The notes beneath the pieces were generated by a model. It worked only from the letters and a program-made list of their open reading frames with translations. It was not told where the DNA came from and ran no database searches. Made by a program: the position numbers and the translations under genes. A stretch of DNA of 64,000 bases, taken from contig NZ_JBQKGJ010000007.1 in the NCBI RefSeq assembly GCF_052118845.1, positions 62,001-126,000 on the forward strand. Direction: 5' to 3'. This DNA is from Bilifractor sp002394235 (GTDB lineage: Bacteria; Bacillota; Clostridia; Lachnospirales; Lachnospiraceae). Positions 26,317-35,153 of the stretch are shown piece after piece. Each line of letters begins with the position of its first letter. The first letter of the stretch is position 1.

Positions 26317-26759
26317 CTGCGATAAATCTGCTCCAGGAGAATCATGCGCATCAGTTGATGCGGAAAGGTCATTTTCGAGAAGCTGAGCTTCCGGTCCGCT
26401 CTTTGCAGGACCTGCGGGGAGAGGCCCAGCGAGCCGCCAATCACAAATACTATATGACTAATTCCACGTACGGTCAATGAAGAAATCCGTTCAGAAAGCT
26501 CAACAGAATCCAGCATCTCCCCGTCGATGGCAAGCGCGATCACAAAGGCATTGTCCGGGATGAGCTTCAGGAGACGGTCTCCCTCCTTTTCCCGGATCGC
26601 GTCCTCTTCCGCCACGGATGCGCCTTCGGGAGTTTTCTCATCCGCAGCTTCCAGGATCTGAAGCGTGCAGTAGCGGCTGAGCCGCTTGCTGTACTCGTCG
26701 ATCCCTGCCTTCAGATATTTTTCCTTGATTTTTCCGACACAGGCAATTGTAATTTTCAT
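26280..26759 (-). CDS. rlmH: 23S rRNA (pseudouridine1915-N3)-methyltransferase RlmH
   Basis: A 159-residue SPOUT methyltransferase acting on helix 69 of 23S rRNA in assembled ribosomes. MKITIACVGKIKEKY starts the canonical protein; ALAIDGEMLDS, FVIGGSLGLS and the C-terminal knot FPHQLMRMILLEQIYRSFRI with HHEPYHK are diagnostic. AGGA lies upstream of ATG 26759. The frame stays open 89 codons upstream through repeat and terminator sequence, which is not coding. Confidence 0.97.
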   Translation of the reverse strand: MKITIACVGKIKEKYLKAGIDEYSKRLSRYCTLQILEAADEKTPEGASVAEEDAIREKEGDRLLKLIPDNAFVIALAIDGEMLDSVELSERISSLTVRGISHIVFVIGGSLGLSPQVLQRADRKLSFSKMTFPHQLMRMILLEQIYRSFRILHHEPYHK

Positions 26760-26896
26760 ATTGATTGTGTTCCTGAATAATTTGTCTTTAAATCGCGGCA
26801 GATCAACGAGGCCGGTCATCTGCAGGATTCCGGATGAAAAGGAAAAAATTACAGTGCCGGAAGTCCTGCGAACAGAGAACGTTTTCCAGAAGAAAC

Positions 26897-26928
26897 GAAA
26901 ACATCCCGGAGTTCTCCGGGATGTTTCG
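26897..26928 (-). terminator. Rho-independent terminator of the nfn operon
   Basis: Perfect hairpin ACATCCCGGAG-TT/AA-CTCCGGGATGT. On the minus strand it is followed by TTTTCGTTTCTT. It lies 64 nt past the nfnB stop, after the family B element. Confidence 0.85.
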
Positions 26929-26931
26929 AAA

Positions 26932-26987
26932 CGAGATAAAACGCGCTTCGCGGACGTTGTCTCGTTATCGCGACGATCGCGTAAATC
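26932..26987 (+). repeat. Family B structured element, shortened copy 2
   Basis: Keeps the two ends of the full element: CGAGATAAAACGCGCTTCGC, GGACGTTGTCTCG, TTATCGCGACGATCGCGTAA ATC. The internal GAATGC hairpin and CGGCTCAC segment are missing. The first stem carries a T-to-G wobble change on one arm. It begins 5 nt after the nfnB stop. Confidence 0.8.
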
Positions 26988-26991
26988 AAAA

Positions 26992-28395
26992 TCACTTTGC
27001 GGATTTGGATCTGATGAATTCGTCAATTCCCTTCGCGGCCGCTTTACCTGCGCCCATGGCCAGGATTACGGTCGCCGCGCCGGTAACCGCGTCGCCGCCG
27101 GCAAATACGCCTTCCTTGGTCGTCTGACCGTTCTCCTCGCTTGCAATGATACATTTTCTCTTGTTCACGTCGAGTCCGACTGTGGTAGAGGAAATCAGAG
27201 GATTCGGAGATGTTCCAAGGGACATGATGACGGTATCACAGTCCATGTTGAACTCAGAACCCGGGATCTCAACCGGGCGGCGTCTGCCGGACGCATCCGG
27301 CTCACCGAGCTCCATGCGGATGCATCGGATGGATTTCACCCAGCCGGTCTTCTCATCCGCGATGATTTCCACCGGATTTGTCAGAAGATCAAAGATAATG
27401 CCCTCTTCCTTCGCATGATGAACTTCCTCGCGACGTGCCGGAAGCTCCTCCTCGGAACGGCGGTATACAATGTGTACCTCGGCACCGAGACGCAGTGCGG
27501 TTCTGGCAGCATCCATGGCAACATTTCCTCCGCCGACAACGACTACCTTTTTGCCCCTGTGGATCGGAGTGTAGTAATCGTCACGATAAGCCTTCATGAG
27601 GTTATTCCGGGTGAGATACTCGTTTGCGGAGAATACGCCGAGTGCGGTTTCACCCGGGATATTCATGAAACGCGGAAGTCCTGCGCCGGAACCAATAAAT
27701 ACAGCCTCAAAGCCATCTTCACCGAGAAGCTCGTCGACCTTCTCGGATTTGCCGATAACGACATTTGTATCGATCTTAACGCCGAGACTCTTTACATTCT
27801 CGACTTCCTTCTCAACGACCTTGTCCTTGGGAAGACGGAATTCCGGGATTCCATAGGCAAGAACGCCGCCGGCCTTATGAAGCGCCTCAAAGATCGTGAC
27901 ATCATAGCCGAGCTTTGCGAGATCTCCTGCACAGGTCAGACCCGAAGGACCGGCTCCGATAATCGCAACCTTGTGGCCGTTCTTCTCCTTTGCGGGAGTC
28001 GGCTTGATTCCGTTCTCTTTTGCCCAGTCCGCCGTAAATCTCTCGAGCTTTCCGATGGAGACCGCCTCACCCTTGATTCCGCGGATACATCTCTCCTCAC
28101 ACTGTGTCTCCTGAGGACATACACGTCCGCAGACAGCCGGAAGAGAACTGGATTCACTGATGACATCATAGGCGTGCCGGAAGTCACCGTCCTTTACGCC
28201 GCTGATAAATGCCGGAATATTAATATGGACGGGGCAGCCTTCTACACATCTGGGCTTCTTGCAATTCAGGCATCTGGTGGCCTCAGCCATCGCCTCTTCC
28301 TGATTATATCCAAGGCAGACCTCATCGAAGTTAGTGGCACGAACCTTGGGATCCTGCTCTCTGACAGGAACTTTCTTCAGCATATCAACTTCCAT
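26992..28395 (-). CDS. nfnB: NADH-dependent ferredoxin:NADP+ oxidoreductase, large subunit (NfnB / GltA-like)
   Basis: A 467-residue cytoplasmic flavoprotein that, with NfnA, couples NADH and reduced ferredoxin to NADP+ reduction by flavin-based bifurcation. N-terminal cysteine clusters CLNCKKPRCVEGCPVHI and CGRVCPQETQCEERCIRG bind Fe-S; FAD motif IIGAGPSGLTCAGDLA; NAD(P) motif VVVGGGNVAMDAA. ATG 28395 overlaps the nfnA stop (TGATG) and has GGAGG 9 nt upstream; a GTG one codon earlier is possible. Annotation pipelines often call this glutamate synthase small subunit, but no large GltB is adjacent and the NfnA partner is. Confidence 0.9.
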   Translation of the reverse strand: MEVDMLKKVPVREQDPKVRATNFDEVCLGYNQEEAMAEATRCLNCKKPRCVEGCPVHINIPAFISGVKDGDFRHAYDVISESSSLPAVCGRVCPQETQCEERCIRGIKGEAVSIGKLERFTADWAKENGIKPTPAKEKNGHKVAIIGAGPSGLTCAGDLAKLGYDVTIFEALHKAGGVLAYGIPEFRLPKDKVVEKEVENVKSLGVKIDTNVVIGKSEKVDELLGEDGFEAVFIGSGAGLPRFMNIPGETALGVFSANEYLTRNNLMKAYRDDYYTPIHRGKKVVVVGGGNVAMDAARTALRLGAEVHIVYRRSEEELPARREEVHHAKEEGIIFDLLTNPVEIIADEKTGWVKSIRCIRMELGEPDASGRRRPVEIPGSEFNMDCDTVIMSLGTSPNPLISSTTVGLDVNKRKCIIASEENGQTTKEGVFAGGDAVTGAATVILAMGAGKAAAKGIDEFIRSKSAK

Positions 28396-29282
28396 CACTT
28401 GTCACCTCCGCACATTCCGCAGCCGCCGTGATGGGTATCACCCTCCTGAGCCTTCAGGATCGCACGGCCTTCCTCTGTCTGATACATTCTGTTTCTCTGC
28501 ATAGCCTGATCAAAATCAATGAGATGACCGTCAAACTCCGGTCCGTCTACACACGCGAATTTGACCTCTCCGCCGACCATGACACGGCAGGCGCCGCACA
28601 TGCCGGTTCCGTCGACCATGATCGGATTCATGCTGACTACTGTGTGGATGCCGAATTCCTTCGTCAGCTTGCATACGAACTTCATCATGATCATCGGTCC
28701 GATTGCAACGCACCAGTCGTAGTGCTTGCCCTCTTTTTCGATCAGATCCTGAAGACATACGGTGACCATACCCTTGCGCTGATAGGAACCATCGTCTGTG
28801 GTGATGTAAAGGTTGCATACGGATTTGAATTCATCCTCAAGGATGACAAGATCTTTATTCTTGGCGCCGATAATGACATCTGCGGTCACGCCGTGCTCAT
28901 GGAGCCATTTAACCTGCGGATATACCGGTGCGGTGCCGACACCGCCGGCGATGAAGACAATGCTTCTCTTCTTGAGCTCTTCAATCGGCGTGTCGATCAG
29001 ATCGGACGGACGTCCGAGCGGTCCGACAAAATCCTCGAAGGAATCGCCTGCTGTAAGCTCGGCCATTCTCCGTGTGGAATTTCCGATTGGCTGGAATACG
29101 ATAGTAATCGTTCCGTTTTCCCGGTCGTAATCACAGATAGTCAGAGGAATACGCTCTCCTACTTCATCAACCTTGGCAATGATGAACTGCCCGGGCTGAC
29201 AATGCTTTGCTACCATTGGCGCCTTAACTACCATACGGTAGATATTTGCGGCCAGGTTGTCTGCAGACAAAATCTTATACAT
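28395..29282 (-). CDS. nfnA: NADH-dependent ferredoxin:NADP+ oxidoreductase, small subunit (NfnA)
   Basis: A 295-residue FAD/NAD-binding subunit related to dihydroorotate dehydrogenase electron-transfer subunits. Ferredoxin-reductase fold with RIPLTICDY and FIAGGVGTAPVYPQ, then a 2Fe-2S cysteine set (GTGMCGACRVMVGG, KFACVDGPEFDGH). The C-terminal GGCGMCGGDK is an added Cys cluster. AGGAGG precedes ATG 29282. An AT-rich minus-strand region upstream (29300-29340) should hold the promoter, but I could not settle its boxes. It forms a two-gene operon with nfnB closed by a terminator. Confidence 0.9.
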   Translation of the reverse strand: MYKILSADNLAANIYRMVVKAPMVAKHCQPGQFIIAKVDEVGERIPLTICDYDRENGTITIVFQPIGNSTRRMAELTAGDSFEDFVGPLGRPSDLIDTPIEELKKRSIVFIAGGVGTAPVYPQVKWLHEHGVTADVIIGAKNKDLVILEDEFKSVCNLYITTDDGSYQRKGMVTVCLQDLIEKEGKHYDWCVAIGPMIMMKFVCKLTKEFGIHTVVSMNPIMVDGTGMCGACRVMVGGEVKFACVDGPEFDGHLIDFDQAMQRNRMYQTEEGRAILKAQEGDTHHGGCGMCGGDK

Positions 29283-29631
29283 GTTGTCCTCCTGATATAA
29301 AAATATATTCGCGCAATTCAAGTATATCATGATTCTTCATATACAATGATATCGTGACCACGCATCCTCACGGAAAACAGAAGCCTTCCGTAATGATCGG
29401 TATTAGATCATCTGGATCGGGATGCATCCGGAACGCCGCCGAAATGCATCAGAAGCAGATATCTGTAATAGTTTACCATAAATCAGAAACTTTGTGAGGC
29501 TTTTTTCGCAATTTGCAATGTACTTTATCACAAATGTATTGTTGTTCATGCATTCGCACAGCCTGACCGGTTTCGTTCGAGTACTCTTCGGCAGAATTAT
29601 TACATGCCTTCCTGCACTTTTCCTGACTCGT
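29283..29631. other. 349-bp intergenic region
   Basis: The left end is AT-rich, before nfnA, with a possible minus-strand TATACT near 29320. The right end (29562-29631) is one unit of the 60-bp duplication of the neighbouring gene's 3' end. The middle (29350-29550) shows no gene or clear terminator. Confidence 0.5.
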
Positions 29632-29681
29632 TCAGTTTGAGTTCTCTTCGGCAGCTTTATCGCTCTCCTTTCCGGTACTTT
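29562..29681. repeat. 60-bp duplication of the 3' end of the zinc-ribbon gene
   Basis: Units 29562-29621 and 29622-29681 align without gaps, for example GAGTACTCTTCGGCAGAATT against GAGTTCTCTTCGGCAGCTTT, each opening with CCTGAC. The second unit contains the stop codon and last codons of the gene; the first is noncoding. Confidence 0.75.
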
Positions 29682-31077
29682 CAGAACCGGTCTGTTCCCT
29701 GTTCTCCGAGTTTGCGGAAGAGGTTGATGAAGAAGCTTCCGGAGTCGGCGTGGCAGTCGGTGTCGGTGTTGCCGCCTCCGTTGGTGTCGGTGTGGCTACC
29801 GTCTCCGAATTATAGGCATTCACCGGGTTGTAGGTGTTGCTTGCCTCCTGTGTCGGTGTGGCAGTCGGTGTCGGCGTTGCTGTCGGGGTAACAACTGAGT
29901 AAATATAGGTTGCGGATGCCACCTTTCCGAGTTTTCCGTCCTTGCTGCACAGCACCGCGTAGAAGATATGTTCCCCCTGACGCATACTCACTGGTTTGGT
30001 ATACTTGTTGCTGCTTTTGGTCGGTGTCTGGTCAAAGGCATAGTAACATGTATAACCATCCGGAACCGTAACCGTAATATGGGTGACATCAGTGTCTGTG
30101 TCATTGCCGGAGGAAGACGAAACCGATTCAGAACTGCTGCTCTTCCCCTTCACGTGCGTGTAGGTGCCAGATTCCGGTGTTATTTTTGGAGCGGAAGGAG
30201 TATCGAGCTCAATGCTGAATTCCTGACTGGAAGTCTCACTGGTGAGCCCCTTGTCTGTGACAACGATTGCCTTGACCGTTGTGGTTCCCTCCTTCAGTTT
30301 AAAGGAACCGGTATACTTTGAAGAGGAAAGATCCGGTGTGGAATCATCCGTTGTGTAGTAGATGGTTCCGCTGTCAGAGGACTCGATCGTTATGGTCTGG
30401 ACAGCATCGTAAGTGCCGCCTTCAGGGGTGATGGTGGGCGCCTTCGGGAGGTAATTCTCATATTTCGCCAGTACCTTCTTGTTTTTGCAGTTCTTCAGCA
30501 GGGTGCGTATCGCGTCCGAGTTCCTGTCGGCGGTATATAATTTGATCAGAAGATCATATGCCCTGGTATAGTCGCCGTTTCCGGCAATCAGCTTTTCCAG
30601 AACAGACTCTGCGTCACTGTTTTTCTTCAAGGCAGCATAGATTTCTGCCTCCAGATAAAGCCCGTCGTCATTGTCAGCGTCGATTTTCAGAGCCTTTGTG
30701 ATATAGGACAGGGCATCGTCATAATCGCCGATTTCATAGGAGCTCTGCGCTTTTTCATACTGATAGGCAAAGGACCCATGCTGTTTGCGGAGATGAAGCG
30801 ATACCGATGTTATGATGACAGCGGCAGCAGCCGCGGCAATCAGCACAATCAGCAGGAGGATCTTGCGGCGGATCTGCTGCTTCCGTTTTTCGATCGCCTG
30901 TTCCCGTTCCATCTCTTCACGGCGTCTCTGTGCTTCATCCTCTTTTCTTTTTTTGTCTTCCTGAATCTTGCTTTCAATCGTGACATAGTCAGGCACGAGC
31001 TGTACCTCGTGTCCGCATACGGGGCAGATCAGTTCATCATCCGGAAATTGCGCGCCACAGTTTGTGCAAGTCCTCAT
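29632..31077 (-). CDS. Membrane protein with zinc ribbon, TPR and chitobiase-like C-terminal domains
   Basis: 481 residues. An N-terminal zinc ribbon uses Cys4, Cys7, Cys18 and Cys21 (CTNCG and CPVCG). A charged coiled coil (about 30-70) leads to one membrane helix (about 72-94). TPR-like repeats follow (SSYEIGDYDDALSYITKALK). Then come two beta domains of the chitobiase/hexosaminidase C-terminal type (PTITPEGGTYDAVQTITIES; PSAPKITPESGTYTHV), and a long Thr/Pro/Ser tail with TPTPTATPT repeats. Topology places the ribbon inside and the tail outside. The function is unknown. It starts 3 nt after the ftsK stop, so it is co-transcribed. Confidence 0.8.
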   Translation of the reverse strand: MRTCTNCGAQFPDDELICPVCGHEVQLVPDYVTIESKIQEDKKRKEDEAQRRREEMEREQAIEKRKQQIRRKILLLIVLIAAAAAAVIITSVSLHLRKQHGSFAYQYEKAQSSYEIGDYDDALSYITKALKIDADNDDGLYLEAEIYAALKKNSDAESVLEKLIAGNGDYTRAYDLLIKLYTADRNSDAIRTLLKNCKNKKVLAKYENYLPKAPTITPEGGTYDAVQTITIESSDSGTIYYTTDDSTPDLSSSKYTGSFKLKEGTTTVKAIVVTDKGLTSETSSQEFSIELDTPSAPKITPESGTYTHVKGKSSSSESVSSSSGNDTDTDVTHITVTVPDGYTCYYAFDQTPTKSSNKYTKPVSMRQGEHIFYAVLCSKDGKLGKVASATYIYSVVTPTATPTPTATPTQEASNTYNPVNAYNSETVATPTPTEAATPTPTATPTPEASSSTSSANSENREQTGSESTGKESDKAAEENSN

Positions 31078-31080
31078 TGA

Positions 31081-34000
31081 TCAATTCTCCTCCAGGTAAT
31101 TCTCAAATTGTTCCATCGACATCAAGACTTTGCGTGGTTTTGTTCCTTCTTCTTCTCCGACGACACCGGCATCACAGAGCTGATCCATGATCCTGGCAGC
31201 GCGGTTGAATCCGATCCGGAATGCCCGCTGAAGCATACCGATCGAAGCTTTATCCTTTTCAATAATCAGTTTTCCGGCATCCGTGAAATAGGAATCCGTG
31301 TCCATCGCGTCTCCGCTTGGACTGACAGATCCGGCGGCGTTTTTGTCGATTGCCTCCTGAATCTGCATCATGTTCTCCTGTGTAAAGTGCAGGACCTTGT
31401 GGTTCTCCTTTAAATAATTGACTACGTTTGCGATCTCTTCATCCGTCAGAAAAGCGCCCTGAATACGGGCGGGCTTCTGGTAGCCCTGCGGGTAAAAGAG
31501 CATATCACCCTTACCGAGAAGCTTCTCCGCACCATTCATGTCAATGATTGTTCGTGAATCAACACCCGAGGTTACGGAAAGAGCAATTCTCGAAGGCATA
31601 TTTGCCTTGATTAGTCCGGTAATGACATTGACGGAAGGACGCTGGGTCGCGATGATCAGATGAATGCCACAGGCACGGGCAAGCTGAGCCAGCCGGCAGA
31701 TCGCGTCCTCCACCTCATTCTGCGCGACCATCATAAGGTCCGCAAGCTCATCCACGACGATTACGATACGGAACATCTTCTTCGGCTTTTTACCGTTTTC
31801 ATCCGGCGGCATCGCATCTACCTTTTCGTTGTAGCCTCTCAGATCGCGCACGCCCATCTCCGCGAATTTCTGGTAGCGGTCGGTCATCTCCGAGACGGCC
31901 CAGTTCAGAGCGCCCGCAGCCTTCTTCGGGTCTGTGACGACCGGGATCAGCAGATGCGGTATCCCGTTATATACGGAAAGCTCAACAACCTTCGGATCAA
32001 TCATGATGAATTTCACCTCATCCGGTCTGGATTTGTAGAGGATACTCATGATGAAGGTGTTGATGCAAACCGATTTTCCGGAACCGGTGGCTCCGGCGAT
32101 CAGCAGATGCGGCATCTTCGCGATGTCGGCGATCACCGGCTGTCCGGCGATGTCTTTTCCGACACAGATCGCGAGCTTTGATTTCGCCTTCCGGAAAGCC
32201 TCGGATTCCAGAAGCTCCCGCATGCTTACTGTGGTATTTGTCTTGTTCGGGACTTCGATCCCGATCGCGGCCTTGCCGGGAATCGGGGCTTCAATCCGCA
32301 CATCGGTGGCGGCCAGGTTCAGCTTGATATCGTCCTGAAGACTCAGGATCTTGCTGACCTTTACGCCCATCTGCGGGGTCAGCTCATACTGTGTAACGGT
32401 CGGGCCGCAGCTGATGTGGTTGATGGTGACTTCCACGCCGAAATTATGAAGCGTCTGCTGGAGCTTTGCGGCTGTCGCCTTAAGATGCTCGTTCGAGTCG
32501 CCTCTCTGATTGGGCTTCGGGGGATTGAGCAGATCAATCGGGGGAAAAACATATTCCTCCGCGATCTCTTCGTCCTGTTCCGGGACCTGGATTTCTTCTG
32601 CGCCGCCTGCGGATGCCCTTGCCTTTCGGCCGCCCTTCTCTGGAGAAGTATTTATCTCTTTCGGATCTGCGTGTTCTTCCGGATTTACGTGCTCCTTCAG
32701 AACGCCGTTTCCCTTCGGATCCGTCTTCTGCCCTGTCTGTCCCTTTCCGTTTTCAGCAGAAGCGGTATCAACAGCCATGCCGCGTGATGGTCTGCCCGCG
32801 GCTTCATCGAAATGGTTTTCCTGACCGGCAGATGGCAGAAGAGACTCTCCTGCCGGTGCGGAGGAAGCTTGTATTCTGCCTGTTCCATTGCTGATGATGT
32901 CATCCGGAATTGCCTCAGGTGTAATCAGAAAATCATCTTCCAGGTTATCTTCGTCTTCAATGATCTCCCCGGTCTCAGGATCAAAGGAATGGTCCGGTTT
33001 ATACCTGTTCTTGCTGCTTTTATTGGTATTGTCATCTGTTTTACGGATGGCCTTGTTATTGGTTTTGCTGTCTCCACTGCCGGTATTGCTGCTGTCCGGC
33101 GTCTGAGCGGTCTGCAGTTCCGAGATGATCGGCGCAAGAGAAGCCGCGTCAATGGTTGTCTTTGATACGGGCGCAGACAGCTTCGCAGCGGAATTCGGAT
33201 CTCTGTCAGGATGCGGAATCGTCTGAGGCTCGACACGGCGGGCCATACGGGTTGTCTCCTCGGCCGCAGCCTGCCGTTCTCTGGTCTTCATGCGAAGCGC
33301 CGCCTCCCGCTCCTTTTTCGCGATCGCCGCATCTCTTCTTTCCTGACGGATCAGCCGGCGCTCTTCTCTCTCCTGTTCACGAATGTCGCGGGTGTCATAG
33401 AGATAATCGCTGCGGTCACGTATGAGCGAAAAAAGAGATTTCTGCGTAAGAAGAAGCGCAAAGATTACCAGCGCCAGGATCACAATGACATAGGCACCGA
33501 TCATACCGAAGCCTTTTCCGAACAGCAGAACCAGTATTCCTCCGATGATTCCGCCTCCGGTGTGGTATCTTGAACACTCGCGGAAGATCTGCGCGGGTCC
33601 GGCGCTCTTCTCATATCCGCTGAGGATCAGCTGCGCAAAAGCACAGATAAAGATATACAGTCCCGACAGCGAGGTTACCCTTCGCGTGACATCCGGAGAA
33701 GCTGAGTTTGCCATCAGGAAAATCACCAGATAGAGAAGCAGAAAAGGAAAAATATATGCAGTGATTCCAAAAAGGCCGAATGCCAGCGATGCCAGAGCGG
33801 ATCCGACCGGACCGGCGAGACCGATACAGGAAAGAAACAGAAGAATGCTGATGCCGAGAGTCAGGAGAATCCCGACGTCACGTCTGATTTCTGTTTCACG
33901 CTTCGCTTTGGCTTTCGTGGAATAACCGGATGTCCGGTATTGTGATGCGGACCCGCCGGATGTTCTTCCGGAGGAACGCCGTCTGGAGGAACCCGTTCCT

Positions 34001-34170
34001 GAAGTGCCCTTTCCAGAGGAACTTCTTCCGTATGCGCTCCCTCCGGATGATCTGCCCGACGAAGCGGAAGTCCTGGATGATTTCAGCTTCCCCGTCGCTG
34101 AAGTCTTCCGGACTCTGCTTTTTGCGGAAACGCCGGACGCGGTTTCCTGTCTCCCCTTACTACGTGCCAA
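31081..34170 (-). CDS. ftsK: FtsK/SpoIIIE-family DNA translocase
   Basis: A 1029-residue septal DNA pump. A basic Ser/Arg/Gly-rich N-terminus (1-90) precedes four to five membrane helices (about 95-250), a long charged disordered linker, and the RecA-like motor: KAAIGIEVPNKTNTTVS, Walker A GATGSGKS near residue 692, IVVDELADLMM Walker B and the ATQRPSVNVITGLIKANMP segment. The C-terminal gamma winged helix (GMLQRAFRIGFNRAARIMDQ) for KOPS/SRS reading is intact. The start appears to be TTG 34170 with GAGGAG 8 nt upstream. The family splits into FtsK and SpoIIIE; sequence alone does not decide here. Confidence 0.95.
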   Translation of the reverse strand: MARSKGRQETASGVSAKSRVRKTSATGKLKSSRTSASSGRSSGGSAYGRSSSGKGTSGTGSSRRRSSGRTSGGSASQYRTSGYSTKAKAKRETEIRRDVGILLTLGISILLFLSCIGLAGPVGSALASLAFGLFGITAYIFPFLLLYLVIFLMANSASPDVTRRVTSLSGLYIFICAFAQLILSGYEKSAGPAQIFRECSRYHTGGGIIGGILVLLFGKGFGMIGAYVIVILALVIFALLLTQKSLFSLIRDRSDYLYDTRDIREQEREERRLIRQERRDAAIAKKEREAALRMKTRERQAAAEETTRMARRVEPQTIPHPDRDPNSAAKLSAPVSKTTIDAASLAPIISELQTAQTPDSSNTGSGDSKTNNKAIRKTDDNTNKSSKNRYKPDHSFDPETGEIIEDEDNLEDDFLITPEAIPDDIISNGTGRIQASSAPAGESLLPSAGQENHFDEAAGRPSRGMAVDTASAENGKGQTGQKTDPKGNGVLKEHVNPEEHADPKEINTSPEKGGRKARASAGGAEEIQVPEQDEEIAEEYVFPPIDLLNPPKPNQRGDSNEHLKATAAKLQQTLHNFGVEVTINHISCGPTVTQYELTPQMGVKVSKILSLQDDIKLNLAATDVRIEAPIPGKAAIGIEVPNKTNTTVSMRELLESEAFRKAKSKLAICVGKDIAGQPVIADIAKMPHLLIAGATGSGKSVCINTFIMSILYKSRPDEVKFIMIDPKVVELSVYNGIPHLLIPVVTDPKKAAGALNWAVSEMTDRYQKFAEMGVRDLRGYNEKVDAMPPDENGKKPKKMFRIVIVVDELADLMMVAQNEVEDAICRLAQLARACGIHLIIATQRPSVNVITGLIKANMPSRIALSVTSGVDSRTIIDMNGAEKLLGKGDMLFYPQGYQKPARIQGAFLTDEEIANVVNYLKENHKVLHFTQENMMQIQEAIDKNAAGSVSPSGDAMDTDSYFTDAGKLIIEKDKASIGMLQRAFRIGFNRAARIMDQLCDAGVVGEEEGTKPRKVLMSMEQFENYLEEN

Positions 34171-34196
34171 TGATTACACTCCTCTTATCCTTTGTC

Positions 34197-35066
34197 TCAG
34201 TGCAGGTATGCAATGATGGATAATACGCCTGCCGCCAGACAATAAACTGCAAAAAAACGATTTAAATTTCTGTTCAATAACCGGATTGTATAACGGAGTA
34301 CCAGGTATCCGACCGCTGCAGCGACAAGTATCCCTGCGATACACGGTCCAATGCCGACGGTCTTCCCGACAGATACCGGCGACGGCCCCTCAAGAATCAG
34401 TCCGCCCAGAATCGACGGAATGCTGATCAACATGGCATACCGGATCGTGTATTTTCTGGAAAAACCAGCGAGACTGCATCCTGCCATGATCATGCCGATT
34501 CTGGACACCCCGGGAACCGCTGAAATTCCCTGGAATGCGCCGATGATTAAGGCGTCAGAATACTTCGTGCCTTTCGGTTTCTTCTTCCGGTCGTCCGAGA
34601 ACGAGGATACCATCAGCATCAGTGCGGTAACCATAAATCCCATGGCGGTGATCAGAAGATTCCGGGCGCCGATTTCGGCGAAACGACGAAGAATCAGGGC
34701 GATCAGAAATGTCGGAATCATGGAAACCGCCATATACACCACAAGTCTGCGGTAAGCGGATTTCAGCATCGGACGGTATTCTCCATCCTCCGGATGTCCG
34801 AAGTTTTGCGCATAGGTGATCAGATTGAATATGCCGTCCCGGATGAGACCGGTGAGCGCGTTCCACAGACGGAGAAGATCATCCTTCAGAACGAGGCATA
34901 CCGCTGCCAGAGTTCCGATATGCATCAGCGTCAGAAACTTCAGCGAAAGCCCGGTGCTGATTCCCATAAAACTGCCGGCCAGCACCAGATGTCCGGAGCT
35001 GCTGACAGGAAGAAAGGATGCAATACCCTGTATGCACCCCAGAATCATCGCCTGTAGAATAGACAT
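34197..35066 (-). CDS. UppP/BacA-like undecaprenyl-diphosphatase homologue with altered active site
   Basis: A 289-residue polytopic membrane protein aligned along its length with UppP, which recycles undecaprenyl diphosphate for wall synthesis. The FLPVSSSGHL motif with His26 is present. However, the (E/Q)xxxE motif before it reads QGIAS, with Ser17 where the catalytic Glu is expected, and the second motif is PGVSRIG instead of PGxSRSG. DNA confirms TCC at the Ser17 codon. It could be a divergent phosphatase with compensating changes or a paralogue with another lipid substrate. It follows yebC and precedes ftsK. Confidence 0.8.
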   Translation of the reverse strand: MSILQAMILGCIQGIASFLPVSSSGHLVLAGSFMGISTGLSLKFLTLMHIGTLAAVCLVLKDDLLRLWNALTGLIRDGIFNLITYAQNFGHPEDGEYRPMLKSAYRRLVVYMAVSMIPTFLIALILRRFAEIGARNLLITAMGFMVTALMLMVSSFSDDRKKKPKGTKYSDALIIGAFQGISAVPGVSRIGMIMAGCSLAGFSRKYTIRYAMLISIPSILGGLILEGPSPVSVGKTVGIGPCIAGILVAAAVGYLVLRYTIRLLNRNLNRFFAVYCLAAGVLSIIAYLH

Positions 35067-35097
35067 CGTTTACTCCTTATTTGTTCAGAGTTATAAG

Positions 35098-35135
35098 AAA
35101 CCGGTCCGAAAAAATCTGCAGGTCGGGACCGGTTT
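35098..35135 (-). terminator. Hairpin after yebC, possible terminator
   Basis: AAACCGGTCC pairs with GGACCGGTTT, with a loop that is T-rich on the minus strand. The downstream T-tract is weak (CTTATAAC). It lies 19 nt past the yebC stop and upstream of the UppP-like gene. Confidence 0.6.
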
Positions 35136-35153
35136 GTGATCATATCAGTTCAA

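Noticed and set aside
26760..27026. An 89-residue N-terminal extension of RlmH
   Set aside because: It would read through the nfn terminator and a family B element. RlmH is complete from ATG 26759.
26686..28431. A 581-codon plus-strand open frame
   Set aside because: Antisense to nfnB and crossing the terminator and family B element. No domain and no ribosome site of note.
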